Numbered from the stretch's first letter, positions 1 to 6,124 are shown. The stretch is DNA of 6,200 nucleotides from an uncultured Roseburia sp. (GCA_945928585.1 CAMENQ010000153.1:1-6200), one strand, 5' to 3'. Notes: generated from the letters alone by a model not told the origin. Numbers and translations: made by a program.

Positions 1-507
1 ATCCCTGTCAATCTCCATAGAAGGTCTTAAGGATACAACCATCTCCTTATAATCAATAGGGCTTCCAAGTCCATATATACATGATACACTCGATACAATA
101 ATAACGTCATTCCTCTCTGAAAGAGATGCTGTCGCAGAATGTCTCAGCTTATCTATCTCATCATTTATGGATGAATCCTTCTCAATATAAGTATCCGTAG
201 AAGGTACATATGCCTCCGGCTGATAGTAATCATAATAGGACACAAAATACTCCACTGCATTTTCCGGAAAAAACTCCTTCATCTCTCCATAAAGCTGTGC
301 CGCAAGTGTTTTATTATGTGCAAGTATAAGAGTCGGCTTCTGCAACTGCTGTATAACATTTGCCATGGTAAATGTTTTTCCTGAGCCTGTAACACCAAGC
401 AGTGTCTCAAACTGGTTTCCCTCCCTGAATCCCTTAACAATCTTTTCTATGGCCTGTGGCTGGTCTCCGGTAGGCTGATATTCTGAATGAAGCTTAAATT
501 CGCTCAT
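1..507 (-). CDS. uvrB: UvrABC excinuclease subunit B, N-terminal 169 residues (runs off the window edge)
   Basis: UvrB is the damage-verifying, helicase-like subunit of nucleotide excision repair. It is loaded onto DNA by UvrA and then recruits the nuclease UvrC in the cytoplasm. The frame was translated by hand from the reverse strand and is open to base 1. It shows the Walker A motif GVTGSGKT at residues 38-45, then [14 protein letters not shown] at 62-75. The family-diagnostic beta-hairpin region follows at about 89-126, with [20 protein letters not shown] and [13 protein letters not shown]; this hairpin clamps the [12 protein letters not shown] follows at 141-148. Family members are about 660 residues, so roughly three quarters lies beyond the window. 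The ATG at 507-505 is preceded by GGAGG at 520-516 with an 8-nt spacer, which fixes the start. It is a separate transcription unit from the MATE gene upstream, with its own promoter region and LexA-like operator sites. Identification is essentially certain. Confidence 0.98.
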   Translation of the reverse strand, partial: MSEFKLHSEYQPTGDQPQAIEKIVKGFREGNQFETLLGVTGSGKTFTMANVIQQLQKPTLILAHNKTLAAQLYGEMKEFFPENAVEYFVSYYDYYQPEAYVPSTDTYIEKDSSINDEIDKLRHSATASLSERNDVIIVSSVSCIYGLGSPIDYKEMVVSLRPSMEIDRD

Positions 508-558
508 AACTTATTCCTCCCTAAATACTGTACCGCTCAATTCAACGTTGCTTAGGTT

Positions 559-587
559 ATTGTATCACATATATAATTAAAAGTACA
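559..587 (-). promoter_or_regulatory. Probable uvrB promoter (extended -10)
   Basis: On the minus strand, TGATACAAT at 567-559 is an extended -10: a TG dinucleotide, one base, then TACAAT, which is one mismatch from TATAAT. The hexamer 17 bp upstream is TGTACT at 587-582, a poor -35, which fits a promoter relying on the extended -10. Transcription would start near 552, giving a leader of about 45 nt. The LexA-like boxes lie immediately upstream. Inferred from consensus only. Confidence 0.5.
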
Positions 588-597
588 GTGTGAATTC

Positions 598-622
598 GAA
601 TATTTGTTCTGAATATTTGTTC
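598..622. promoter_or_regulatory. Tandem LexA-like (SOS) boxes upstream of uvrB
   Basis: Two identical 12-mers, GAATATTTGTTC, lie at 598-609 and 611-622, as part of a 13-bp sequence repeated perfectly in tandem. Each matches the Gram-positive LexA/DinR operator GAAC-N4-GTTC except for one position (GAAT in place of GAAC). uvrB is a classical SOS-regulon gene in Firmicutes, so a LexA operator here is expected. The boxes lie just upstream of the extended -10 promoter and overlap the possible -10 region of the TTGACT element at 632-637. The motif is seen directly; LexA binding is inferred. Confidence 0.68.
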
Positions 623-727
623 TTATTAAATAGTCAAAATGTCTTTAAGTGTTGCAGCTCTGCCTTGCAGCGTAAGTGATTATATTATACTCTGCAAACA
701 ATTTAGAGGTACTCTTAGCGTAGACAA

Positions 728-762
728 AATCCACAGAACAGCTTGCATCTATTCTGTGGATT
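728..762 (-). terminator. Rho-independent terminator after the MATE gene
   Basis: A perfect 11-bp inverted repeat (AATCCACAGAA at 728-738 and TTCTGTGGATT at 752-762) encloses a 13-nt loop. It begins 14 nt past the MATE stop. In the minus direction it runs into TTTTGTCT, a moderate T-rich tail. Position and structure suit termination of the protease-MATE transcript. The short, interrupted T-run keeps confidence moderate. Confidence 0.68.
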
Positions 763-776
763 ATTTATACATTTAT

Positions 777-2210
777 TCACACTGCTTCATTTATCTGCAT
801 ACACCTGTTTCCCAGTCTTTTATCTATCTTCCTCTTAATCACAATATAACATACCAGATGTACCGATGCCGTAATTGCCCATGTTATTGGATAAGACAAA
901 TATATGGTAGTCGGCACATGATAACTGTCTATCTGAAATACCGTTGCAAGCCATATAAGACGCAGACCACAGGCTCCTATCAGAGACACTATCATCGGCA
1001 TAACTGAATATCCTATGCCCCTTAATGCACCTACCAAAACATCCATTATTCCGCAGAGTGCATAGCTTCCACATACTACAAGCAGTCTTTTTGCCCCTTC
1101 TGTTACTACAATGCTGCTTTCGGAATATATACCCAGAAGCTGATGTGAAAAAATCACCGCACTCCAGCCCATAATTACTCCCACTGCAATAACACAAAGC
1201 TGTCCTCTTATTAATATTTTATTTATTCTGTCTGTTCTTCCTGCCCCCATATTCTGGCTTGTAAATGACAATGTTGTCTGATATACGGCATTCATTGACA
1301 TATACACAAAGCCTTCTATATTTGACGCTGCTGAATTCGCTGCCACTACTATATTTCCAAAGCTGTTAATTGATGACTGTATTACTACGTTTGATAAAGA
1401 AAATATAGTACCCTGTATTCCTGCAGGAAGTCCTATCTTAATTATTGAACCGAATATCCTTCTGTTTATATGAAGTTCTCGAAGGTTTAAGTGTATAACA
1501 CCCTTTTCCTTTATCAGACATATTACTATCAACACTGCCGAAATACACTGTGATATAACCGTAGCTAAGGCTACGCCTGCCACATCCATCTTGAAGACAA
1601 TAACAAATAACAGGTTTAAAGCCACATTAACTACTCCTGCCAATATAAGAAAATAAAGGGGTCTTCTTGTATCACCGACGGCTCTTAATATGGCACTTCC
1701 AAAATTATATACCATAGTAGCAGTCATTCCCATGAAATATATGCGAAGATAGATAACTGCCAAATCAAGTACCTCTTTTGGAGCTTTCATCCATATAAGT
1801 ATCTGTCTTGCACCTATTACACCGGCTATTGTAAGAATAATTCCGCTTAGTACACTTACAAGCATAGCCGTGTGAATTGTTTCCTTAAGCTCATCTGTCT
1901 GCTTTGCACCGTAAAACTTGGCAGTAACTACATTTGCACCTACCGAAAGTCCTATAAATAAATTCGTCAGAAGATTTATGACAGCTCCGTTTGATCCTAC
2001 TGCTGCCAGTGAATTATCGCCTGCAAATCTGCCTACCACTATAGTATCTGCCGCATTAAATAATAGCTGCAGTATGCTTGACATCATAAGAGGCAGTGCA
2101 AAGAGAAGCATCTTTTTCAATATAGGTCCATTGCACATATCTATCTCATATTTTTTTCCCTTTTTCCTTATTTCGTCTCCTGTTATTTCTTCCTTTCTCT
2201 CACTTTCCAT
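777..2210 (-). CDS. MATE family multi-antimicrobial extrusion transporter
   Basis: This is a 477-residue integral membrane protein of the MATE (NorM/DinF/MepA-like) family, which exports cationic drugs or metabolites in exchange for Na+ or H+. About twelve hydrophobic segments are visible, arranged as two homologous halves (first half about 31-235, second about 255-460). Paired motifs show the internal duplication: FYGAKQTDELKE near 99-110 corresponds to NMGAGRTDRINK near 320-331, and ILRAVGDTRRP to GALRGIGYSVMP. The first membrane segment has the family pattern with an acidic residue, FNAADTIVVGRFAG, with Asp near 55. An N-terminal charged tail of about 25 residues is cytoplasmic. The start at 2210 is chosen because GGAGG at 2221-2217 sits 6 nt before it; the ATG seven codons upstream has no such site. 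The gene follows the S41 protease by 44 nt and is probably cotranscribed. Substrate cannot be inferred from sequence. Confidence 0.93.
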   Translation of the reverse strand: MESERKEEITGDEIRKKGKKYEIDMCNGPILKKMLLFALPLMMSSILQLLFNAADTIVVGRFAGDNSLAAVGSNGAVINLLTNLFIGLSVGANVVTAKFYGAKQTDELKETIHTAMLVSVLSGIILTIAGVIGARQILIWMKAPKEVLDLAVIYLRIYFMGMTATMVYNFGSAILRAVGDTRRPLYFLILAGVVNVALNLLFVIVFKMDVAGVALATVISQCISAVLIVICLIKEKGVIHLNLRELHINRRIFGSIIKIGLPAGIQGTIFSLSNVVIQSSINSFGNIVVAANSAASNIEGFVYMSMNAVYQTTLSFTSQNMGAGRTDRINKILIRGQLCVIAVGVIMGWSAVIFSHQLLGIYSESSIVVTEGAKRLLVVCGSYALCGIMDVLVGALRGIGYSVMPMIVSLIGACGLRLIWLATVFQIDSYHVPTTIYLSYPITWAITASVHLVCYIVIKRKIDKRLGNRCMQINEAV

Positions 2211-2216
2211 ATCCCG

Positions 2217-2221
2217 CCTCC
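2217..2221 (-). promoter_or_regulatory. Ribosome binding site deciding the MATE start
   Basis: GGAGG, followed by the 6-nt spacer CGGGAT, precedes the ATG at 2210-2208. It lies inside the longer open frame that begins at 2231. That upstream ATG is preceded by GCCTGTAAA, which is not a convincing Shine-Dalgarno. Confidence 0.8.
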
Positions 2222-2254
2222 AAATATCCATTTTACAGGCATATATGCATTATT

Positions 2255-3643
2255 TTATTCTGCCTGCTCATTAATATATTTTATGGCTGCATCAAGCTGT
2301 GTGTCATAACCTTCTTTTAAGTATCCGTTCTCATCATAAGCTTCTTCATCCTGAGGAAGTTCAACCATTTCATCCGGCTGTATACCTATGCCGTGTATGC
2401 ATACTCCCTTTGGTGTAAAATAAGATGCGATGGTAAATTTCATACCTGTTCCGTCTCCAAGAGGTACCACACTTTGAACTATACCTTTTCCGAATGATGT
2501 AGTTCCTATAATTTCTGCCGCATCATAATCCTGTAATGCACCTGCAAATATCTCTGACGCACTTGCACTGTCTCCATTTATAATCACCGCCATCGGAAGT
2601 TCTATACATTCTGCATCTGAGGTTTCAGTGTCCCTGTTTCCATACTTATCCTCTGTATATACCAATGTACCCTCCGGCAAAAGCTTGTCAAGCATAGCTA
2701 CAACAGTATCATATGAGCCTCCCGGATTTGAACGCACATCAAAAACAAGTCCTTTTGCCCCATCTGCCATAAGGCTGTCGACCGCTTCATTAAACTGATT
2801 TTCTGTTACCTCATCGAAGCTTGCTATCTGTACATATCCGATATTATCCTCCAGCATTTCATATTCTACTGTCGGAATCTCTATTTTTCTTCTTTCAACC
2901 TCAACTGTTTTCTCCTCACCATCATGAATAATGGTAAGATTTACCTTTGTTCCTTCGGCACCTTTTATATATGACACAGCCTCATTTAAATCCATACCTG
3001 TAACTTCTATGTCGTCTGCCTTAAGTATTACATCTCCTATGGCAATTCCTGCCTCATATGCAGGTGAATTTTTGTATGGTTGTACAACTGTTACCTGCCC
3101 CGTCTGTGCATTTTGCGTGACCACACAGCCAATTCCACAATATTCTCCTGTTGTGCCTTCCATTACTGCCTTATATGCATCTTCATTATAATATACTGCA
3201 TAATCATCATCCAGCGACTGAAGCAGTGATGAATAAACTCCGTCAATAAATTTATCCATATCCTGCTCATAGTACGAATAGTAATCTATATACTGCTGTA
3301 TAAAATTAAGCTTTTCTAACTGCTCATCCGTAAAAAAGTTATTTTTCTCGGAATCATCACCAAATAAAGATGACAACGTCCCATCTTCTTTTTCACTTTT
3401 CTCCTTGTCACTATCACTATTTATAAACTGATTTGCAAGTATAATGCAGCAAAATGCAAGCAGTGAAAATACTATGCCGACAGCAATTCCCTTAATAAAC
3501 CCTCCATTATTTTTCTTTTTATCCGGTGAATCAGGCATATAATTTCCATTTGACATATTTCCCCCATACCCATAAGAATACGAATTTTGTCCGTATGTGT
3601 ATGGATTCTGCTGATTTCCGGTGTTATTTCCATTATTATCCAT
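2255..3643 (-). CDS. Membrane-anchored S41 carboxyl-terminal processing protease (CtpA/CtpB type)
   Basis: This is a 462-residue serine protease of the S41 C-terminal processing family, anchored in the membrane and acting outside it. Residues 1-48 are a low-complexity cytoplasmic tail rich in Asn, Tyr and Gly, ending in a KKK stretch. One transmembrane anchor follows at about 49-73, then an acidic linker. A PDZ domain lies at about 167-252 (GIGCVVTQ, then SPAYEAGIAIGDVI). The protease core includes the FDVRSNPGG strand near 301-309 and the GDSASASEIFAGAL motif. The Ser-Lys-Gln catalytic set is intact: Ser361 (middle Ser of SASAS), Lys386 and Gln390 in SFGKGIVQ, with the usual 25-residue Ser-Lys spacing. 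PKGVCIHGIGIQPDEMVE near the end is also typical. The start at 3643 is supported by GGAGG eight nt upstream and a promoter whose transcript would begin near 3670. Known relatives cleave SpoIVFA or degrade wall hydrolases; the substrate here is unknown, though the neighbouring M23 hydrolase is a candidate. Confidence 0.94.
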   Translation of the reverse strand: MDNNGNNTGNQQNPYTYGQNSYSYGYGGNMSNGNYMPDSPDKKKNNGGFIKGIAVGIVFSLLAFCCIILANQFINSDSDKEKSEKEDGTLSSLFGDDSEKNNFFTDEQLEKLNFIQQYIDYYSYYEQDMDKFIDGVYSSLLQSLDDDYAVYYNEDAYKAVMEGTTGEYCGIGCVVTQNAQTGQVTVVQPYKNSPAYEAGIAIGDVILKADDIEVTGMDLNEAVSYIKGAEGTKVNLTIIHDGEEKTVEVERRKIEIPTVEYEMLEDNIGYVQIASFDEVTENQFNEAVDSLMADGAKGLVFDVRSNPGGSYDTVVAMLDKLLPEGTLVYTEDKYGNRDTETSDAECIELPMAVIINGDSASASEIFAGALQDYDAAEIIGTTSFGKGIVQSVVPLGDGTGMKFTIASYFTPKGVCIHGIGIQPDEMVELPQDEEAYDENGYLKEGYDTQLDAAIKYINEQAE

Positions 3644-3651
3644 TTCTTTAT

Positions 3652-3656
3652 CCTCC
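3652..3656 (-). promoter_or_regulatory. Ribosome binding site deciding the S41 protease start
   Basis: GGAGG with an 8-nt spacer precedes the ATG at 3643-3641. Two further in-frame ATGs upstream (3667 and 3658) lack any Shine-Dalgarno. The first would lie only about 3 nt from the predicted transcription start. Confidence 0.85.
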
Positions 3657-3676
3657 ATATATTTCATATATAAATA

Positions 3677-3705
3677 ATTCTACCACTTATTTATATTTAG
3701 TCCAA
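3677..3705 (-). promoter_or_regulatory. Sigma-A type promoter for the S41 protease-MATE unit
   Basis: On the minus strand, TTGGAC at 3705-3700 and TAGAAT at 3682-3677 are separated by exactly 17 bp. The first matches TTGACA at four positions and the second matches TATAAT at five. The spacer is AT-rich. Transcription would begin near 3670, giving a leader of about 27 nt. The promoter sits directly downstream of the large hairpin that ends the previous unit. Binding by the housekeeping sigma factor is inferred. Confidence 0.78.
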
Positions 3706-3719
3706 TGAATTTTTTGTGT

Positions 3720-3809
3720 AAAAAGCGCCGGAAACTTAGCAGCGGTCAACTGTCTGAGAAAATGACTGAATAGCCATTTCCGAGTTTTGACCGACGCTTA
3801 GTTCCCGGC
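3720..3809 (-). terminator. Large bipartite hairpin with T-run, probable terminator of the ftsEX-M23 unit
   Basis: A 23-nt imperfect inverted repeat (3727-3749 with 3787-3809; GCCGG at one end, CCGGC at the other) is followed in the minus direction by GC and TTTTT at 3724-3720. Read as minus-strand RNA, the stem has 19 Watson-Crick pairs, two G-U pairs and two mismatches. Read as plus-strand RNA, the G-U pairs become A-C, so the minus strand is the favoured reading. Inside is a second short stem (3758-3764 with 3775-3781) capped by a 10-nt loop. The element is larger than a typical intrinsic terminator. It lies about 103 nt past the M23 gene stop and just before the next promoter. It also has a T-rich flank on the other side, so it could act in both directions. 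A dispersed structured repeat or processed RNA is an alternative. Confidence 0.62.
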
Positions 3810-3912
3810 AATTTTGTTTTTCTTAATTTCTTACTGTCTCCGAAGCATTGTGAATTATCGTACACTCCTGTCTGCCATACCATAAACCGTAGCTTCCCCT
3901 CTCTCCTACTCC
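3810..3912 (-). other. 3' untranslated region of the M23 hydrolase gene
   Basis: This is the stretch between the M23 gene stop and the large hairpin. It is purine-rich just after the stop on the coding strand (AGGAGTAGGAGAGAGGGG). A 45-codon frame starting with ATGGTATGG crosses it and the hairpin, but no well-spaced ribosome site precedes it. I see no supportable gene or RNA family here. Confidence 0.5.
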
Positions 3913-5115
3913 TTAATTTGGCGAAACATAATTAAGCGGCTCAACATACGCTCCATTTAATCTCACACTAAGGTGAAGGTGAGGTCCTGTTGACCTTCCG
4001 GTGGAACCTACCAGTCCGATAACATCTCCTGTCTGTACCTGCTGCCCCTCTGTTACAAGAATCTTTGACATATGCATATATATTGTATACAATCCGTTTC
4101 CATGGTCAATTCCCACCCAGTTACCTGCTGAGGAACTATAATAAGCCCATGCTACCTCTCCTCCGCATGCAGCATGTATCTCTGTTCCTGTCGGTGCCGG
4201 TATGTCTATACCTGAGTGGTATGATGTAAGTCCTGTAAATGGGTCTGCTCTGTTTCCAAAGTATGAGCTTATATATGTTTTTCCAGGAAGTGGCCACATC
4301 ATACTTCCTCCGGTATATGTTACCTGCTGCTGTTGAAGCTGCTCAAGCCTTCTTCTCTCCTCTTCTTCTTTACGCTTTCTTTCTATCTCCTCTAGTTCCT
4401 TAATAAGTGCCTCTGCTGCTGCTATATCTTCCTTCTGACGCTTTATGGCTTCTTCTTTGGAAATTATATCACTGTTTGTTGTAGCAAGCTCCTGCTCCTT
4501 TGCCTGCACAAGCACATCCGCTGCTGCCCTTTCCTCCTCAGTTTCCTTTAAAAGTTCATTTAACTGGGCAAGCTCATTGTCAAGATTTGCCTTTGCTATG
4601 TTAAGAGAATCCTTTGCATCCTTAAGCTTATCTAGCATATTTCTGTCATACTCTGTTATTTCTGTCAGATATTCAGCCCTGTTTAAAAAGTCACTCATAT
4701 CCTGTGATTCAAAAAACATAGACAGATATGAAACTTCCCCGTTTTCATACATATACTGTATTCTAAGCTTCATTGATGCATACTGCTCGTCTATCTGACG
4801 CTGCATATCATCTATCTCTGCCTGCTTTGCCGTTATCTCATTTTGCTTCTCCTGTGCCTGCTGTTCAAGCTCATAAATATGGTTTGTCAGATTTTCCATA
4901 TAGCCGTCCATTTTTTTTATGTATGCTTCTGCATCTCCCTTAAGAGATTCCAAATCATTAAGAGCTGCTTGCGTATTTTTAAGTTTATTTTCCAGTTCTT
5001 CTTTTTCTTTCTTAGCTTCTTCTATATCATTAGTTGCGTATGTGTTTGAACTGACTGAAAATACAAGAGCAACTGCCAGCATCATCGAAATTAACTGCAT
5101 CAATCTTTTTTTCAT
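3913..5115 (-). CDS. Secreted coiled-coil murein hydrolase with C-terminal M23 (LytM) endopeptidase domain, EnvC/PcsB-like architecture
   Basis: This is a 400-residue exported peptidoglycan hydrolase, probably controlled by FtsEX. Residues 1-27 form a signal peptide (MKKR, a hydrophobic core, then cleavage probably after NTYA). A long, charged heptad-rich coiled coil covers about 29-265, broken near 120-155 by YENGEVSYLSMFFESQDMSDFLNR. This last segment resembles the conserved insert of PcsB/CwlO/EnvC-type coiled-coil domains. A Gln-rich linker precedes the M23 domain at about 274-400. The metallopeptidase residues are all visible: His300 and Asp304 (YHSGIDIPAP), His348 (YTIYMHMS), and His379 and His381 (GPHLHLSV). 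It should therefore be catalytic, unlike E. coli EnvC, whose LytM domain is degenerate. The start at 5115 is chosen because GAGGG lies 5 nt upstream and the signal peptide begins there; the longer frame from 5181 would put 22 unlikely residues before it. The gene follows ftsX by 100 nt. Confidence 0.93.
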   Translation of the reverse strand: MKKRLMQLISMMLAVALVFSVSSNTYATNDIEEAKKEKEELENKLKNTQAALNDLESLKGDAEAYIKKMDGYMENLTNHIYELEQQAQEKQNEITAKQAEIDDMQRQIDEQYASMKLRIQYMYENGEVSYLSMFFESQDMSDFLNRAEYLTEITEYDRNMLDKLKDAKDSLNIAKANLDNELAQLNELLKETEEERAAADVLVQAKEQELATTNSDIISKEEAIKRQKEDIAAAEALIKELEEIERKRKEEEERRRLEQLQQQQVTYTGGSMMWPLPGKTYISSYFGNRADPFTGLTSYHSGIDIPAPTGTEIHAACGGEVAWAYYSSSAGNWVGIDHGNGLYTIYMHMSKILVTEGQQVQTGDVIGLVGSTGRSTGPHLHLSVRLNGAYVEPLNYVSPN

Positions 5116-5215
5116 TATAACCCTCATTTCTGCATAATTCTTCTGCATATTAATAATTTCTACCAATTGTTCCAAACGCAAATTCCGCGTATATAAAATG
5201 TCGTCTTATATTTTA
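5116..5215 (-). other. ftsX-M23 gene spacer with a weak possible promoter
   Basis: This is 100 nt of AT-rich DNA. A possible promoter, TTGGAA, 17 bp, TAATAT, matches consensus at only four of six positions in each hexamer. A 7-bp A/T-only inverted repeat (ATAAAAT with ATTTTAT) lies near the ftsX stop and lacks a GC core, so I do not call it a terminator. Read-through from ftsEX is the simplest reading, possibly supplemented by local initiation. Confidence 0.35.
5121..5125 (-). promoter_or_regulatory. Ribosome binding site deciding the M23 hydrolase start
   Basis: GAGGG followed by TTATA precedes the ATG at 5115-5113. That ATG opens directly on a canonical signal peptide. The upstream in-frame ATGs at 5181, 5148 and 5127 lack comparable sites. 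Confidence 0.72.
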
Positions 5216-6124
5216 TCAGACTTTTAAATGCTTTCTGATAGTCAGTATACTTCCGAATAATCCAATACCTCCTCCTATGATAAGTGCCATAGGTATAAGT
5301 ACTTTAAATATCTCTCCTGCATCAAGGAATACTGCCACAGACTGCAATGTCTGAAACTGTGCCATAATTTTTCCAATAAGATTATTGTAAAGAGGATACA
5401 TTATGAGTAATGGTATGGCTGCTCCCAAAAGTCCAATCATAAGTCCCTCTACCATAAACGGAGATCTGATAAACAAATCAGTAGCTCCCATAAGCTTCAT
5501 TATTCCAATTTCCTCTTTTCTTACGGTTATTCCTATCATAACCGTATTTCCTATAAGGAAAATGCCTACTGCAAGCAATATTACTATAAGCGCCACTGAT
5601 ACATATCCTACAAGCTTTCCAAAATCACTCAATGTAGAAGCAGTATTCGCTGATGCATTTACCTGTCTTATGCCTTCAAGCTGATTAAGGTAGCTTACAA
5701 GTGTATCCTGCATTTCTGAATCATTGAGATATATGGTGAAGGAAGCTGAGTCTGCAAGAGGATTATCATCCTTAAAGCCTGCTGCAAGTTCTGCCTTATC
5801 TCCAAAATATATAACCTGATATTCCTCCCATGCCTCATCAGCAGACTTATATATAATTTTTGAAACCTCTGCACGCCTGCCTATTTTTTCCTTAAGTTCT
5901 TCTATCTTCTCATCAGTTATGTCCTTCTCAAAAAATGTGGTAACACACAGCTTTGATTCTAATGTGTCTATCATATAGTTAAAATTTACCACTACTGCAT
6001 AAAACATACTTATAAGAAATATACATATGGCAATTGTTGCAACAGATGCCATGGAAAACAATTTATTTCTCTTTATATTCACAAAGCCCTGTTTAATGTT
6101 ATATAGCAATGTTTTAATCTTCAT
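5216..6124 (-). CDS. ftsX: Cell division protein FtsX, permease-like subunit of the FtsEX complex
   Basis: This is a 302-residue membrane protein, close to the usual length of about 300. It pairs with the ATPase FtsE and transmits ATP-driven movement across the membrane to extracellular wall hydrolases. Four membrane segments are visible at about 24-46, 172-194, 222-245 and 275-297. The extracellular domain lies between the first two (about 50-170) and contains charged helices; this is where partner hydrolases bind in known systems. The family signature follows the second segment: VRKEEIGIMKLMGATDLFIR, then SPFMVEGLMIGLLGA. The N-terminal KQGFVNIKRNKLF is also typical. The start at 6124 is preceded by AAGGCGG at 6139-6133 with an 8-nt spacer, and it gives the N-terminus normal for the family. 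The ATG at 6148 is less well supported. The gene overlaps ftsE by 11 nt, which suggests translational coupling. Confidence 0.95.
   Translation of the reverse strand: MKIKTLLYNIKQGFVNIKRNKLFSMASVATIAICIFLISMFYAVVVNFNYMIDTLESKLCVTTFFEKDITDEKIEELKEKIGRRAEVSKIIYKSADEAWEEYQVIYFGDKAELAAGFKDDNPLADSASFTIYLNDSEMQDTLVSYLNQLEGIRQVNASANTASTLSDFGKLVGYVSVALIVILLAVGIFLIGNTVMIGITVRKEEIGIMKLMGATDLFIRSPFMVEGLMIGLLGAAIPLLIMYPLYNNLIGKIMAQFQTLQSVAVFLDAGEIFKVLIPMALIIGGGIGLFGSILTIRKHLKV

Larger units (their letters stand above)
508..727 (-). promoter_or_regulatory. uvrB upstream control region
   Basis: This non-coding stretch lies between the MATE terminator hairpin and uvrB. Reading towards uvrB it contains an overlapping TATAATATAAT at 689-679 with no good -35, a TTGACT at 637-632 with only a weak -10 match behind it, two tandem LexA-like boxes at 622-598, an extended -10 at 567-559, and the uvrB Shine-Dalgarno. 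The direct repeat TTGCAGC occurs twice at about 652-671. I see no convincing gene here. The plus-strand frame that begins at 639 runs into the MATE gene and resembles no protein I know. Confidence 0.6.

Noticed and set aside
639..1007. A 122-codon plus-strand frame
   Set aside because: It overlaps the MATE 3' end and terminator antisense. Its translation is Cys/His/Tyr-rich with no recognisable domain, and no ribosome site precedes it.
835..1197. A 120-codon minus-strand frame inside the MATE gene
   Set aside because: It is an alternative frame of a well-supported membrane protein, and its composition is unlike any known family.
1918..2274. A plus-strand frame opposite the MATE N-terminus
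   Set aside because: It is antisense to a clear gene. Its hydrophobic and Ser-rich content is what an antisense frame of membrane-protein codons tends to give.
3727..3809. Inverted repeat considered as a small mobile element (MITE)
   Set aside because: No target-site duplication is evident at its edges, and the T-run and position just past an operon fit a terminator better. A genome-wide copy search could reopen this.
3750..3874. A minus-strand 45-codon frame beginning ATGGTATGG and running through the large hairpin
   Set aside because: No correctly spaced Shine-Dalgarno is present, and the frame reads through the probable terminator stem. Frames of this length arise easily by chance.
4445..5137. 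Three plus-strand frames opposite the coiled-coil region (4445-4798, 4843-5049, 4919-5137)
   Set aside because: They are antisense to the M23 hydrolase gene. Their Ser/Phe/Leu-rich content reflects the complement of Lys/Glu-rich coiled-coil codons.
5180..5215. A/T-only 7-bp inverted repeat after ftsX, considered as a terminator
   Set aside because: The stem has no GC pairs and no T-run follows it, and the downstream gene belongs functionally with ftsEX.
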